From positions 332,196 through 396,195 of the forward strand of contig JAJPIG010000015.1 in NCBI GenBank assembly GCA_021324855.1: 64,000 bases of DNA, written 5' to 3'. The notes under the pieces are model-generated. The model saw only the letters and a list, made by a program, of their open reading frames with translations, had not been told where the DNA came from and ran no database searches. The translations under genes and the position numbers were made by a program. Position 1 is the first letter of the stretch, and each line of letters begins with the position of its first letter. This DNA comes from Pseudomonadota bacterium (GTDB lineage: Bacteria; Desulfobacterota; Binatia; Binatales; Binataceae). Of the stretch, positions 26,397 through 36,360 are shown in pieces.

Positions 26397-26900
26397 ATGG
26401 CTGAGCTACCCGTAATCAAGCGGCTGCGGAAGGAACTCGAGACGCTCAAGCGTGAGCTCACCGTCGATCTGCCCAAGGAGCTGGAACGCGCCCGCGCCCA
26501 CGGCGATCTGTCCGAAAACGCCGAATGGGCGATGGCCAAGCAGCGCCAGGAATTCCTCCGCGCCCGCGTCTCCAACCTGGAGGCGCGGATCGCCGAACTC
26601 TCGATGATCAACCTCGATTCTATCCCTCGCGACACGGTCGGCCTCGGCAGCCGCGTCGAGCTCGAGGACCTCGATGAGGGTGGACGGATTTCGTTCGAAA
26701 TTGTCGTGCCCGAAGAGGTCGATGGCAACCAGAACCGCATCTCGCTGTCATCGCCGCTGGGACGCGCGCTGCTCGGCAAGTCGAGCGATGACGATATCGA
26801 AGTTCAGACACCCAAAGGCAAGCGTTCCTATCTCATCCGGAAGCTGGTCACGATTCACGAGCTGATCGCCGCCAACGGCGACGGGAACAGCGAGACCTAG
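26397..26900 (+). CDS. greA: Transcription elongation factor GreA
   Basis: A 167-residue factor that rescues backtracked RNA polymerase by stimulating cleavage of the nascent RNA. The N-terminal coiled coil carries the acidic tip motif HGDLSENAEW near 36-45, and the C-terminal globular domain follows (ISLSSPLGRALLGKSSDD near 114-131). Length is that of GreA. It converges on the acyl-CoA synthetase gene 9 bases downstream. Confidence 0.93.
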   Translation: MAELPVIKRLRKELETLKRELTVDLPKELERARAHGDLSENAEWAMAKQRQEFLRARVSNLEARIAELSMINLDSIPRDTVGLGSRVELEDLDEGGRISFEIVVPEEVDGNQNRISLSSPLGRALLGKSSDDDIEVQTPKGKRSYLIRKLVTIHELIAANGDGNSET

Positions 26901-26909
26901 TCCGCAGCT

Positions 26910-28724
26910 TCAATCGCGGTACATCGCTTCGATCTGCTCGTGGTAATGAGCCACGACCACGCGTCGGCGCAGCTTAAGCGTCGGCGTAAGCTCGCCGTTC
27001 TCTTGGGTGAACGGGTGCGCGATCAGCGTGAATGCGGCGATTGCCTCAAAATCCGCGAGCGTGCGATTGATGTCGCGCAGACGGCGATGGAAGAGCGCGC
27101 GCAGCGCCGGGTGGGTAACCAGTTCTTCGGGCGGCTTCGCGGCGAGCCCGTCGCGCTCGAGTTCACCCGAGAGATTCTCGAAATGCGGCACGATTAAAGC
27201 CGCCAGATGCTTGCGGCGATCGCCGACGACGCAGGCCTGCGCGATGTATGGGTCGGCGGTCAGTCGGTTCTCCAGGTTCGCCGCGGAGACGTTTTTGCCG
27301 CCGGAGAGCACGATAATCTCCTTCTTGCGGTCGGTGATCGTGATGTAGCCGTCACCATCGATCCGCGCGATGTCTCCGGTATGAAGCCATCCGTCGGCGT
27401 CGAGCGACTCGCGCGTTTCCTGGTCGCGTCCGAGGTAGCCGCACATGATGCTCGGGCCGCGCAGCAGAAGCTCGCCATCCGCCGCGGTCCGCGCCTCGAC
27501 ATTCACCAACGGCCGTCCAACGGTGCCGAGTTTCGTGCGCCCCGGCAGATTCACGGACACCACAGGGCTCGCCTCGGTCAGCCCGTAACCCTCGAAGATC
27601 GGCACTTCGGCCGCCGACAGCATCGCGCAAATCTCGACCGGCAGCGGCGCACCGCCCGAGATGAGGTAGCGCATCCGATTCCCGAAGATCGCGCGCACCC
27701 GCCCGAACACGATGCGTCGGAATGCCGCCATGGCAATCGCAAGCGGCACCGGCACGGCGGCCCCACGATTGCGATAGGTGGCCGCACGCTTGCCGGTCGC
27801 CAGCGCTATCTCGAACAACCGCCGACGCCATGGCGGCGCTTCCTCGACCGTGCGCATCACGCGGTTGTAGACCACTTCGAGCAGGCGCGGCACGACCAGG
27901 AAGACGGTGGGGTTGATCTCGCGCAGGTCCTGCGCGATCTGCGTAAGGCCCTGCGTGTACGCGATCGTCCCGCCGCACATCGTGACCGTGTAATAGCCGG
28001 CCGTGCGTTCGAAGGAATGCGCGATGGGCAGGAAGGAGAGGACCACATCGCGATCGTCGAGCACGAGCGCGTTGAGCGAGCCTTCGCAGTTGGCAAGCAG
28101 GTTTCCGTGCGTGAGCATCGCGCCCTTGCTCGGGCCGGTCGTGCCCGACGTGTAGATGAGCGTTGCGAGGCTGTCGCGATCGCCTTCGATCGCCGGCATC
28201 GGCGCGCCCGCGCTGGCCTCTGCGAGCGATGAGATCGGGATGTCCCGCGCGCCGCTCTCGGGAACGTTTTCGGAATCGAGCACGATAATCCGCTCGAGCA
28301 TCCGAATTGAGGGCGCGAGCGCGAGGATCTTATTGAGCGACTCCGTTCCCTTAACTGCGATCAGCCGCGCGCCGGAATCGTTCAGGATGTGCGCGGTCTC
28401 TTCCGCTGCGATGGTTGTGTAGAGCGGGACAACCACCGCGCCTATCCCCAGCGCCGCCTGATCGGCAATCACCCACTGCGGAGAATTCTCAGCCAGGATC
28501 GCAACCCGATCACCGGCCTTGAGGCCCGCCGCGGCGAGACCGCCGCGCAACCGCGCCGCCGCATCGCCGATTTCGTTCCAGGTGTGCCCTTTCCATCGCT
28601 TGCCGACCTTCTCTTTCAGAAAAACCCGATCGCCGAAGCGCCTGACCCGCTCCTCGAAGGCCAGCGCCAGCGTTCGATCGTTCAAAATGACCCGGCGCGC
28701 GCCGCTCATTGCTCCCGTATCCAT
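26910..28724 (-). CDS. Long-chain acyl-CoA synthetase (FadD15-like, AMP-forming)
   Basis: A 604-residue ANL-superfamily ligase that activates fatty acids to acyl-CoA through an acyl-AMP intermediate. Motifs are the P-loop-like YTSGTTGPSKGAMLTH near 190-205, GYGLTEASPVV near 376-386, HTGDIARIDGDGY near 448-460, and TDRKKEIIVLSGGKNV near 463-478. Length fits the bacterial long-chain family. Chain length preference is not predictable. It is divergent from ctaA. Confidence 0.92.
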   Translation of the reverse strand: MDTGAMSGARRVILNDRTLALAFEERVRRFGDRVFLKEKVGKRWKGHTWNEIGDAAARLRGGLAAAGLKAGDRVAILAENSPQWVIADQAALGIGAVVVPLYTTIAAEETAHILNDSGARLIAVKGTESLNKILALAPSIRMLERIIVLDSENVPESGARDIPISSLAEASAGAPMPAIEGDRDSLATLIYTSGTTGPSKGAMLTHGNLLANCEGSLNALVLDDRDVVLSFLPIAHSFERTAGYYTVTMCGGTIAYTQGLTQIAQDLREINPTVFLVVPRLLEVVYNRVMRTVEEAPPWRRRLFEIALATGKRAATYRNRGAAVPVPLAIAMAAFRRIVFGRVRAIFGNRMRYLISGGAPLPVEICAMLSAAEVPIFEGYGLTEASPVVSVNLPGRTKLGTVGRPLVNVEARTAADGELLLRGPSIMCGYLGRDQETRESLDADGWLHTGDIARIDGDGYITITDRKKEIIVLSGGKNVSAANLENRLTADPYIAQACVVGDRRKHLAALIVPHFENLSGELERDGLAAKPPEELVTHPALRALFHRRLRDINRTLADFEAIAAFTLIAHPFTQENGELTPTLKLRRRVVVAHYHEQIEAMYRD

Positions 28725-28868
28725 TAGACGGTCTTCAAATCGATCGCTTTCAGTAGCAAACCTGCTTCAGGATTGATATCGTGCTTCTCGAACCAGTTGC
28801 GCCAGCCACAGAGCGAAATCAGGACGAGCTTCAGGCGTGATTCCTGCGGAACGCCGGCGCCTGCCATC

Positions 28869-29894
28869 ATGACAACGCCAACACCGAGCCAAACCATTTC
28901 AGCGTCCGCCGCCCCCGCCACCGGGCTCCATCGCTTCGCGATTCTGGCCGCCACGATGACTTTTATCCTGATCTTTGTCGGCGGGCTTGTCACGTCCACC
29001 GGCTCCGGTCTCGCTGTGCCGGATTGGCCGCTCGCCTTCGGCCGCCTGATACCGCCGCGTTGGATCGGCGGCATCCGCTTCGAATACAGCCATCGCGTGG
29101 TCGCAGGCGTGGTCTCGATCCTGACCTTCGCGCTCGCCGTCTGGTGCTGGTACGCCGAGCCGCGCCGATGGGTCAGAAACCTGGCGCTGGGCGCATTCGG
29201 GCTGGTGATCGTGCAGGCGTTACTAGGTGCGCTGAACGTTGTGTTGGAGCTGCCGCTTGCGACCACCGTCGCGCACGCCGCCACCGCGCAGGTGTTCTTC
29301 TGTCTGATGGTCGGCTTGGCGATGTTCACCAATCCGCGCTGGGAGGCGATGGCGCGCGCGGAGATGGTCGATAATTCGCGTCCCTCGCTGAGGACGCTGA
29401 CAGTCTTCACCACCGCTGCGATCTACATCCAGATTCTGATCGGCGCCGTGATGCGGAACGTCGGCGCCGGCCTGGCGATCCCGGATTTTCCCTTGAATTA
29501 CGGCCGCGTCATTCCGCCCGGCTGGAGCGGACCGATCGCGGTTAATTTCGCTCATCGATGCGGCGCGCTGGCCGTGACGATCCTCGTTATCTGGACGTTC
29601 GCGACCGTGATGCGCCGCTATCGCGAAGAGCCGCGGCTGATGCGCCTCGCGAGCGGCCTGCTCGTGCTGCTCGCGCTACAGGTCACGCTCGGCGCGCTGA
29701 CGATCTGGACGCATCGCGCGGTGATTCCAACCACCGCCCACGTCGCGGTCGGCGCTGCCGTGCTCGCGACCTCCTTCGCGTTGACGCTCAGGACGTTCCG
29801 CCTGACCGCCGCGCATTCTGCATCTGGGGCGATACCGGCGCGCGCCTCGTATGCGCATGACCGTTCGATCGCCGGAAGCAGGGTGGTCTCGTGA
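28869..29894 (+). CDS. ctaA: Haem A synthase CtaA (COX15 type)
   Basis: About 341 residues with eight membrane segments and the paired haem-ligand histidines of COX15/CtaA (FEYSHRVVAG near 73-82, VAHAATAQ near 135-142, FAHRCGALAV and TTAHVAVGA in the second half). It oxidises haem O to haem A for terminal oxidases. An upstream in-frame extension exists, but the ATG at 28869 gives a normal length. Its stop overlaps the ctaB GTG by four bases. Confidence 0.9.
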   Translation: MTTPTPSQTISASAAPATGLHRFAILAATMTFILIFVGGLVTSTGSGLAVPDWPLAFGRLIPPRWIGGIRFEYSHRVVAGVVSILTFALAVWCWYAEPRRWVRNLALGAFGLVIVQALLGALNVVLELPLATTVAHAATAQVFFCLMVGLAMFTNPRWEAMARAEMVDNSRPSLRTLTVFTTAAIYIQILIGAVMRNVGAGLAIPDFPLNYGRVIPPGWSGPIAVNFAHRCGALAVTILVIWTFATVMRRYREEPRLMRLASGLLVLLALQVTLGALTIWTHRAVIPTTAHVAVGAAVLATSFALTLRTFRLTAAHSASGAIPARASYAHDRSIAGSRVVS

Positions 29895-30793
29895 GCGCAG
29901 AAGCGGCGGCAGTAGCGGCCTCGCTCGGCGGCGCGCGCCGCCGAATTGCAGATTACATCGCGCTGACGAAGCCGCGCGTCGTCTCGATGATCCTGGTGAC
30001 GACCTTCGTCGGCTACTATCTCGGTGCGGCCGGCGCGATGAACCCGTGGATCGGGCTCAATCTGATGGCCGGCATCGCGCTGGCGGCCGGCGGCACGCTC
30101 GCTCTCAACCAGTATTTCGAGCGCGACCTCGACGCGCTGATGGAGCGGACGCGCAGCCGTCCATTACCCGCCGCCCGCCTGCGTCCGATCGAGGGGCTGG
30201 TCTTCGGGCTGCTGCTGGCGATCTTCGGATTCGTCTGGCTGAGCGTTGCAGTCAACTGGATGTCGGCTGCGGTGATCGCGGCGATCGCGGTGCTCTATCT
30301 CGGCGCCTACACGCCCCTGAAGCGCGTTTCGTGGGCCTGCTTTATTATCGGCGCGGTGCCCGGCGCGCTGCCGCCGGTCGCGGGATGGGTCGCGGCGCGT
30401 GGCAGCCTCGATGTCGAGCCGTTCATCCTGTTCGCGATCATGTATCTGTGGCAACTGCCGCATACGCTCGCGATCGCGCGGCTCTACCGGCGTGATTACG
30501 AAGCCGCCGGCATCCATCTCTGTCCGCCGGACGGCCAGCGCGGCCTGATCGTGAACTCGCTGGTTGCGGGCGACTGCATCCTGCTGATCGCGGCAAGCCT
30601 GATGCCGGTGGTGATGGGCTACGCGGGGAGAATCTATCTCGTGCTCGCCGTCCTGCTCGGATTCGGGATGCTATGGTGCGGATGGGACCTGATTCGCACC
30701 CCCGATCGCGCCGCTTCGACGCGCCGCGTGATCATGGCCTCGCTCGTCTACCTGCCGGTGCTGCTGCTGGCGCTTGCGCTGGATCGGATTTAA
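29891..30793 (+). CDS. ctaB: Protohaem IX farnesyltransferase CtaB
   Basis: A 300-residue inner-membrane prenyltransferase that makes haem O from haem B and farnesyl diphosphate. The first Asp-rich motif NQYFERDLDALMERTRSRPL lies near 73-92, and the second conserved region YRRDYEAAGIHL near 198-209. Nine membrane segments are visible. The GTG start overlaps the ctaA stop (GTGA), so translation is coupled. Confidence 0.95.
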   Translation: MSAEAAAVAASLGGARRRIADYIALTKPRVVSMILVTTFVGYYLGAAGAMNPWIGLNLMAGIALAAGGTLALNQYFERDLDALMERTRSRPLPAARLRPIEGLVFGLLLAIFGFVWLSVAVNWMSAAVIAAIAVLYLGAYTPLKRVSWACFIIGAVPGALPPVAGWVAARGSLDVEPFILFAIMYLWQLPHTLAIARLYRRDYEAAGIHLCPPDGQRGLIVNSLVAGDCILLIAASLMPVVMGYAGRIYLVLAVLLGFGMLWCGWDLIRTPDRAASTRRVIMASLVYLPVLLLALALDRI

Positions 30794-30817
30794 CGGCTCC
30801 GGCACGGTGAACCGCGC

Positions 30818-31309
30818 TTGATCGGCTATTCGAGTCTCCCGCTGCTCAACGCGGTATTGAACAGCACGGCTGCGATCCTGCTGATCGCGGGATTGATCTT
30901 CATCCGCAGACGCGCAGTCCGGGCGCATCGCGCCTGCATGCTGGGAGCGTTCACGGTCTCGATCGCGTTTTTGATCTCGTATGTCATCTACCACGCGCAC
31001 GCCGGCGACGTGCGCTTCCTGGGCCAGGGTGCGATCCGTCCGGTTTACTTCACCATCCTGATTTCGCACATCTCGCTCGCCTTCGTGATCGTGCCGCTCG
31101 CGATCATCACGCTGCGCCGCGGACTTGCCGGCCGTTTTGCGGCTCATCGCGTGATCGCGCGCTGGACCTGGCCGATCTGGATGTATGTCTCGATCACCGG
31201 GGTTGTCGTCTACCTGATGGTCTATCGTCTTTATCCGCATTCTCCGGTCGCGGCGATCGCGCACACTCTCATCGCTGCCGGTTCGGGTGTGCCGATGCGC
31301 GTTCGCTAG
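30818..31309 (+). CDS. DUF420 (CtaM-like) membrane protein
   Basis: A 163-residue protein with four to five membrane segments and conserved His residues in YVIYHAHAGD near 49-58, ILISHISLAF near 84-93 and RFAAHRVIAR near 106-115. It matches DUF420, whose characterised members (CtaM) are needed for aa3-type cytochrome oxidase function. It follows ctaB by 24 bases and begins at a TTG. The link to haem-A oxidase is known from the family and supported by the ctaA-ctaB context, though no oxidase subunit genes are here. Confidence 0.82.
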   Translation: MIGYSSLPLLNAVLNSTAAILLIAGLIFIRRRAVRAHRACMLGAFTVSIAFLISYVIYHAHAGDVRFLGQGAIRPVYFTILISHISLAFVIVPLAIITLRRGLAGRFAAHRVIARWTWPIWMYVSITGVVVYLMVYRLYPHSPVAAIAHTLIAAGSGVPMRVR

Positions 31310-31416
31310 ACAGTCCACGACGCGCGCGTTAGGTGGATGCGCCGCCGCTTTGGTAGCATCCGAAATGTAGCGGCCGTTCGGGGAAGCGGCCATCAACCTC
31401 TGCGGGGGTGTCGGTC

Positions 31417-32676
31417 ATGACGGGGACCAACGCGTCGCAAGCGTCGCCTTATCGATGGCTCATCGAAGCGCTGCTCGTGCTGCTGTTGATCGCGCAGGCG
31501 ATCGCATGGCTCGGGCCGGCGCCCCTGCTGGGTCCGATCATCAAGCACCTGCATATCGGACTCGGCGCGGGCGGCCTGCTGGTGTCGATCGTTCCCGCAT
31601 GCATCGTGATCTTCTCGCTGGTCGGCGGCATGGTCTCCGAAAAACTCGGCGCGGTGCGCACCGGAATCGTCGGTGCGTGGGCGTTGAGCATCGGCCTCGT
31701 CCTGAGCGCTTACACGCATAGCTACTTCACGCTGCTGCTATGCCGCACTCTGCTGGGACTTGGCTACGGTGTGCTGCTCGCGCCGATCGCGACGCTTGCG
31801 ATGGGATGGTTCCATCCGCGCGAGTGGCCCTACGTCAACATCGCGAACTCGATCGCGCCGTTTGCCGGCGCCACGCTGGTATTCGCAGTGATGCCGTTGG
31901 TCTACATCGCCACCGGCCATCAGTGGACGACTTCGATGCTGTACGCAGGATGCGCCCTCGGCGTCATTGCGATCCTGTTCACGGCGCTTGGGCTTGAACC
32001 GCGCGAAGATGGGACGCACGGCGCGGCAGGCGGCCATGGCGGCGGCGCCGTAGGCTCAGCGATGGGTGAAGTGATGGGGATGCGGGGCGTGCGTCTGGTA
32101 GGCGTCGCGCTGTTCGGCAGCCTTTGGACGTTCCAGATTTTCACTGCGTTTCTCCCGCTTTACCTGCACACGACCAATGGCGTCTCGCTCGAGGAAGCGA
32201 ACGGCATCGTCGCGATTTTGCCGCTGACCGCGGCCTTCGCGGCTGCGGCCGGCGGGATCGGTGCGGCTGTCACCGGGCTGCGCCGTCCCTTCATGTGGCC
32301 GCTTCAGTTGTTGATGTTTCTGGGCGCGCTCGGCGCGGTCACGTTCCACGATCCGGCGGCGATTCGGCTCTCGATGGTCGCGTTCGGCGCCGGCACCTCG
32401 GGCCCGCTCGCGGGAATCCTGACCACGATGATGGAGTTGCCCGGGATGACGCCGGTGAAGATGGGCAGCGCATACGGCGTGGTGTGGGCGATCGGTTTCG
32501 CGGGCGCGTTCATCTCGCCGTTTTTGGGCGGCGCGGTCGCGGGCAAGATCGGGCTGGCGCCGGTAATGATCGTCTTCGCGGGCTTCGCGTTGCTCGCCAC
32601 GGTCGCACTTTATTTGCTGCCGGAAACCGGTAACGGTCGCCGTCCCGTCGAAGCCCCGGCGGTGGGCCAGGTCTAA
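31417..32676 (+). CDS. Major facilitator superfamily transporter
   Basis: About 419 residues with twelve hydrophobic segments and a GGMVSEKLGAVRTG-type loop 2-3 near 68-81, typical of MFS permeases. A His/Gly-rich stretch (GAAGGHGGGAVGS) sits in the central loop between halves. Substrate cannot be assigned. The start is the ATG at 31417, with GGGGG about 8 bases upstream; a GTG three codons earlier is possible. It converges on the large membrane protein by a 4-base stop overlap. Confidence 0.85.
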   Translation: MTGTNASQASPYRWLIEALLVLLLIAQAIAWLGPAPLLGPIIKHLHIGLGAGGLLVSIVPACIVIFSLVGGMVSEKLGAVRTGIVGAWALSIGLVLSAYTHSYFTLLLCRTLLGLGYGVLLAPIATLAMGWFHPREWPYVNIANSIAPFAGATLVFAVMPLVYIATGHQWTTSMLYAGCALGVIAILFTALGLEPREDGTHGAAGGHGGGAVGSAMGEVMGMRGVRLVGVALFGSLWTFQIFTAFLPLYLHTTNGVSLEEANGIVAILPLTAAFAAAAGGIGAAVTGLRRPFMWPLQLLMFLGALGAVTFHDPAAIRLSMVAFGAGTSGPLAGILTTMMELPGMTPVKMGSAYGVVWAIGFAGAFISPFLGGAVAGKIGLAPVMIVFAGFALLATVALYLLPETGNGRRPVEAPAVGQV

Positions 32677-34688
32677 CGCAGCAGCGCAGCCGGGCCGGCG
32701 AGGAACGGTGTCGTCGTCTCCGGCGGTGGCGATGATCGCAAACGTTCGGCGGCGGCGGCCAGATGCGCGCGATCGAAAGTCAGCAGCAGCATGCGCAATT
32801 CTTGCGGGTTGGGCGGAGGCGCGGCGTCGAGGTTCCACGGTCGATCCATCGGATAACGGATTTCAGCCGCATCGCGATAGCGATCGATCAAGAGCTTCGC
32901 GGCCGGATACGACGCGAGCAGTACGATGGCGATTCTGCCGTCCGGCAGGCTGGACGCGTCCCAATCCCAGAAGGCATTCGTGAGCGGGTCGATGATCCAG
33001 CCCGGCGGTAGCAGGCCCTCGCGTTTGAGATTTGGCGGCGACAGTTCAGCCGGCTCCCGGCCCGTGGTCAGGTACTTCGCAACCGCCGGAAGGATCGTGT
33101 CTAAGCGCAGCGCAACCGCCCGCGCCTCAAGGTAGGCCTGGCTCAGCTTTCCGTACCGGGCGAACGCATCGCGCGGGAGATTGTAGATTAGAAATCCGTC
33201 GCGGCGCAGGGGCGCTATGCCGAGCGAATCCAGCATTTGAGTCCATACCGAAATCAAGCTGTCCTGCTCATCGGCAGCGATGGCTTCGACATGGAAGCGG
33301 GCGAGGTAGGCCTTGAGCTGATCGCCCGCCTCGGGCAGATCGTCCGCGGCGTACAGATACTGCGCGACCGGCATCGGCGCCAGTACCAACTGCCACGGCC
33401 CCGTGTAACCGCCCGCCATCCGGAAATAGAGCCCGGTCAGCGCCTGCCAGTACATCGAAAACCCGCGTTGTCCGAAAGGCAGAACCAGAACCAATTCGTT
33501 GGGCTTGAGTTCCGCGCGATAGGCGTCGGTCGCGAAGAACGCCGGCCGTTCGATAGCGCTTACCCAGTACGCGGCGTGCGGGTTCGGAAAGAACGAGATG
33601 ACGATCGCGGCTGCCGCCATCGACTTCACCGCGATGCTCCGTTCGCCGGCGAACCAGAGCGCGCCGATTACCGCGACGGTCAGCGAGGCGTACATCGTGA
33701 AGCGCGCGGGCAGGGCGCTGGCGAGCGCCGGCACCTTTAGCATCAGCGCCCACGGCAGCGCGATTGTCGGCTTGCCCATGATGCGCAGGCTCGGGCCAAG
33801 CGCCACGAGCAATGCGAGCAGAAGTAACAGGATGAGAAACTTTCCCGCCGGGTTCACCCAGTTGCGCCGGCGAAAATCTTCGGCCACCACCAGCATCGGG
33901 ATGCCGATATAGGCGCTGTTTTCCATCAGGTTCGCTGCAAACCGGTCGGCCACGATTTTGCAAACATGCGCCGTGCCTAGCCACATCGTCGTAGTCGGGA
34001 CCGCCAGATTGAGCAGATCGATCGAATAGATTGCGGGGTTCCAGAGCGGCGCGCCGGGGAAGCCCTGGCGGAGAATGAAATAGAGATAGGGCGAGAGTAC
34101 AGCGGCCGAAACCGCATAGGCGGCTGCGGTCGGCGCGATCAACCCCGCGATCGCACGGCGCCTTTCGCGCTTGAAGAGACAGAGAGCGAGCAGATACGCG
34201 ACTGAGCCGAAGAATGTGAGAGTCGCGTAGAGCTCGATGGCGCATAGGAATTCAATTACCAGCAGCGCGGCCAGCGCCGCGACGTAGCGGGCGGGCGAGA
34301 TCTCTCCTTCCATCCGTCGGATCACGACCAGCACGATCAACGGTATCGGAAAGACGGCGATCAGATGCAGATGTGAGAACGCCTGACCAAGCATGTAGGG
34401 CGAGAAACCGAACAGGTAGCCGCCGATGAGTGCAGGCCAGAAGCGATGCGTCAGATGCCGGCAGAGCAGGAATGCACACCATGCCGCGGCCGGCATCGAC
34501 ATTGTGACCAGTGCGTTGTATGCCGCTACCAGACCGAACATTTTTTGAATCGGTGTGGAGATGATCGCCAGTAGTGGCACGCACGTGGTCCAGGCGACAT
34601 TAATTCCCAGCGGCGCCCAGACCATGTAGCTCCAGAAAGGGTTAACCCGATGCGCGATCGCCCAGGGCCACCAATTCAAAAACCACAT
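32673..34688 (-). CDS. Large polytopic membrane protein, GT-C/YfhO-like glycosyltransferase candidate
   Basis: At least 671 residues with about ten membrane segments in the first 400 and a soluble periplasmic-looking C-terminal half (about 400-671). This layout resembles GT-C-fold glycosyltransferases and YfhO-like proteins that use lipid-linked sugars. The open frame continues upstream without interruption to 34859 and encodes a convincing extra hydrophobic segment and a GTGTDPSLF stretch directly before the first ATG, but contains no ATG, GTG or TTG. The true start is therefore uncertain. Donor and acceptor are unknown. Confidence 0.7.
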   Translation of the reverse strand: MWFLNWWPWAIAHRVNPFWSYMVWAPLGINVAWTTCVPLLAIISTPIQKMFGLVAAYNALVTMSMPAAAWCAFLLCRHLTHRFWPALIGGYLFGFSPYMLGQAFSHLHLIAVFPIPLIVLVVIRRMEGEISPARYVAALAALLVIEFLCAIELYATLTFFGSVAYLLALCLFKRERRRAIAGLIAPTAAAYAVSAAVLSPYLYFILRQGFPGAPLWNPAIYSIDLLNLAVPTTTMWLGTAHVCKIVADRFAANLMENSAYIGIPMLVVAEDFRRRNWVNPAGKFLILLLLLALLVALGPSLRIMGKPTIALPWALMLKVPALASALPARFTMYASLTVAVIGALWFAGERSIAVKSMAAAAIVISFFPNPHAAYWVSAIERPAFFATDAYRAELKPNELVLVLPFGQRGFSMYWQALTGLYFRMAGGYTGPWQLVLAPMPVAQYLYAADDLPEAGDQLKAYLARFHVEAIAADEQDSLISVWTQMLDSLGIAPLRRDGFLIYNLPRDAFARYGKLSQAYLEARAVALRLDTILPAVAKYLTTGREPAELSPPNLKREGLLPPGWIIDPLTNAFWDWDASSLPDGRIAIVLLASYPAAKLLIDRYRDAAEIRYPMDRPWNLDAAPPPNPQELRMLLLTFDRAHLAAAAERLRSSPPPETTTPFLAGPAALLR

Positions 34689-34967
34689 GAACAGCGACGG
34701 GTCGGTGCCCGTTCCGATGTAGCTGGTGACGCCGGCGGCGAGCAGGCTGCGATCGAGGATCGCGACCGCGATCGCAAGATAGACGACGAAGGCGGCGAGC
34801 GATGCGGCGCGGCGATTGGATGCGATCGTATGATTAGTCCGGCGAAATAGTTGCGAATGTTATTACCGATGCCTGCCGGGCGCGGCAAGTAGCTTCGCGT
34901 TCGCAACCTTGAATCCGCAAATGGCAGGCGCTTATACTCGCGTCGCGTCGTCACGCACCGATTTGCG

Positions 34968-36338
34968 ATGAAACCGCGCGCCAACGGAATCGATTACGAT
35001 GCGCTGGTCGAGACCGACCGCGTCCATTCGCGCGTCTATACCGACCCCGCAATCTTCGCCGACGAAATCGCAAAAATTTTTCATCGCGGATGGGTCTTCG
35101 TCGGCCATGGTTCGGAGGTTCCGAATCCGGGCGATTTCCGCCTTAAGCGCATCGGCGCGATGCCGGTGATCATGGTGCGCGACCACGCGGGTAAAATTCA
35201 GCTCCTTCTCAACCGATGCCGCCATCGCGGCGCCACCGTATGCCAGGACGAACGCGGAACCGCGCGGTCATTTCGATGCGCCTACCACGGATGGACCTAC
35301 AAACTCGACGGCGCGCTTGCCGGCGTGCCTTATCCCGAAGCTTACGATGAAAGCTTTCGGCGCGAAGAGCTCGGCCTGGTTCATGTGCCCCGCATCGCCG
35401 AGTATCGCGGCTTTATCTTCGGCAGCCTTAGCGCGGTCGGCATCCAGCTCGACGAACATCTCGGATGCGCGCGCGAACAGATCGATCTGTTCGTCGAGAT
35501 GTCGCCCGAGGGCGAAATCGATCTTTCGCCCGGCGCACAGAAATACAATTTCGCCGGAAACTGGAAGCTGCAGATCGAAAACGGGATGGACGGGTATCAT
35601 CCGCCGGTCGTCCATCAGTCGATCGTCGAGGCGCTTGAGAAACGGCTCGGCCGCAAGCTTGAAACCTACACCGGCCAAAGCAGGGCGATGACCCGCGATT
35701 TGGGCGGCGGTCACGTGATGCTCGACTACCGCCAATGCCAGGGTAATCGCAGCCTCAACATGACGACCACCTACAACGGCCCGCCGTCGAACTCGTTCCA
35801 AGCGGAATTCGTCGATGCGATCCGTCGCCGCTATGGCGAACGTCGCGGTGCTGAAATTCTTCAGGCGAGCGGAACACATCTACTGGTCTTTCCAAACTTG
35901 ATCATTCTTGGCGTGCAGCTCCGCGTCATTAACCCGTTGAGCGTTGCCGGGACCGAAGTCACGGTCTATCCGGCGCTGCTTCGCGGCGTCTCCGACGCGA
36001 TCAATCAGCTTCGCCTGCGCGGTCATGAGGCGTTCTTTGGATCGGGCGGGATGGGCAGTCCGGACGATACCGAGATGTTCGAGCGGATGCAGATCGGCTT
36101 TGCCGCCGACGTCGAGCCGTGGGTTTACCTGGGACGCGGGATGCGTACCGAGCGCCGCGATGATGACCGCACGACCGCCGGGCACATCATGGACGAGATC
36201 ACGCAGCGCGCAATCTGGCGCCATTGGAAGAAACTTATGGCAGGTGAGGGCGGCGCCGCGAAGCGATCGCGTTCCGCGCGTGGTGCGTACCGACGTGCCG
36301 CCGGTATCGAAGCGCAACGCGCCGAGCCTCCGACGTAA
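34968..36338 (+). CDS. Rieske-type aromatic-ring-hydroxylating oxygenase, alpha subunit
   Basis: A 456-residue non-haem iron oxygenase subunit. The Rieske [2Fe-2S] ligands are Cys84, His86, Cys104 and His107 (CRH...CAYHGW). The mononuclear-iron site shows the bridging Asp208 with His211 and His216 in GMDGYHPPVVHQ. Such enzymes hydroxylate or demethylate aromatic or alicyclic compounds using electrons from a reductase and ferredoxin. No beta subunit or reductase is adjacent, so it is either alpha-only or uses partners encoded elsewhere. A TonB-like gene follows. Confidence 0.88.
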   Translation: MKPRANGIDYDALVETDRVHSRVYTDPAIFADEIAKIFHRGWVFVGHGSEVPNPGDFRLKRIGAMPVIMVRDHAGKIQLLLNRCRHRGATVCQDERGTARSFRCAYHGWTYKLDGALAGVPYPEAYDESFRREELGLVHVPRIAEYRGFIFGSLSAVGIQLDEHLGCAREQIDLFVEMSPEGEIDLSPGAQKYNFAGNWKLQIENGMDGYHPPVVHQSIVEALEKRLGRKLETYTGQSRAMTRDLGGGHVMLDYRQCQGNRSLNMTTTYNGPPSNSFQAEFVDAIRRRYGERRGAEILQASGTHLLVFPNLIILGVQLRVINPLSVAGTEVTVYPALLRGVSDAINQLRLRGHEAFFGSGGMGSPDDTEMFERMQIGFAADVEPWVYLGRGMRTERRDDDRTTAGHIMDEITQRAIWRHWKKLMAGEGGAAKRSRSARGAYRRAAGIEAQRAEPPT

Positions 36339-36360
36339 GCGTTTTCCCGGCCGCTTTATC

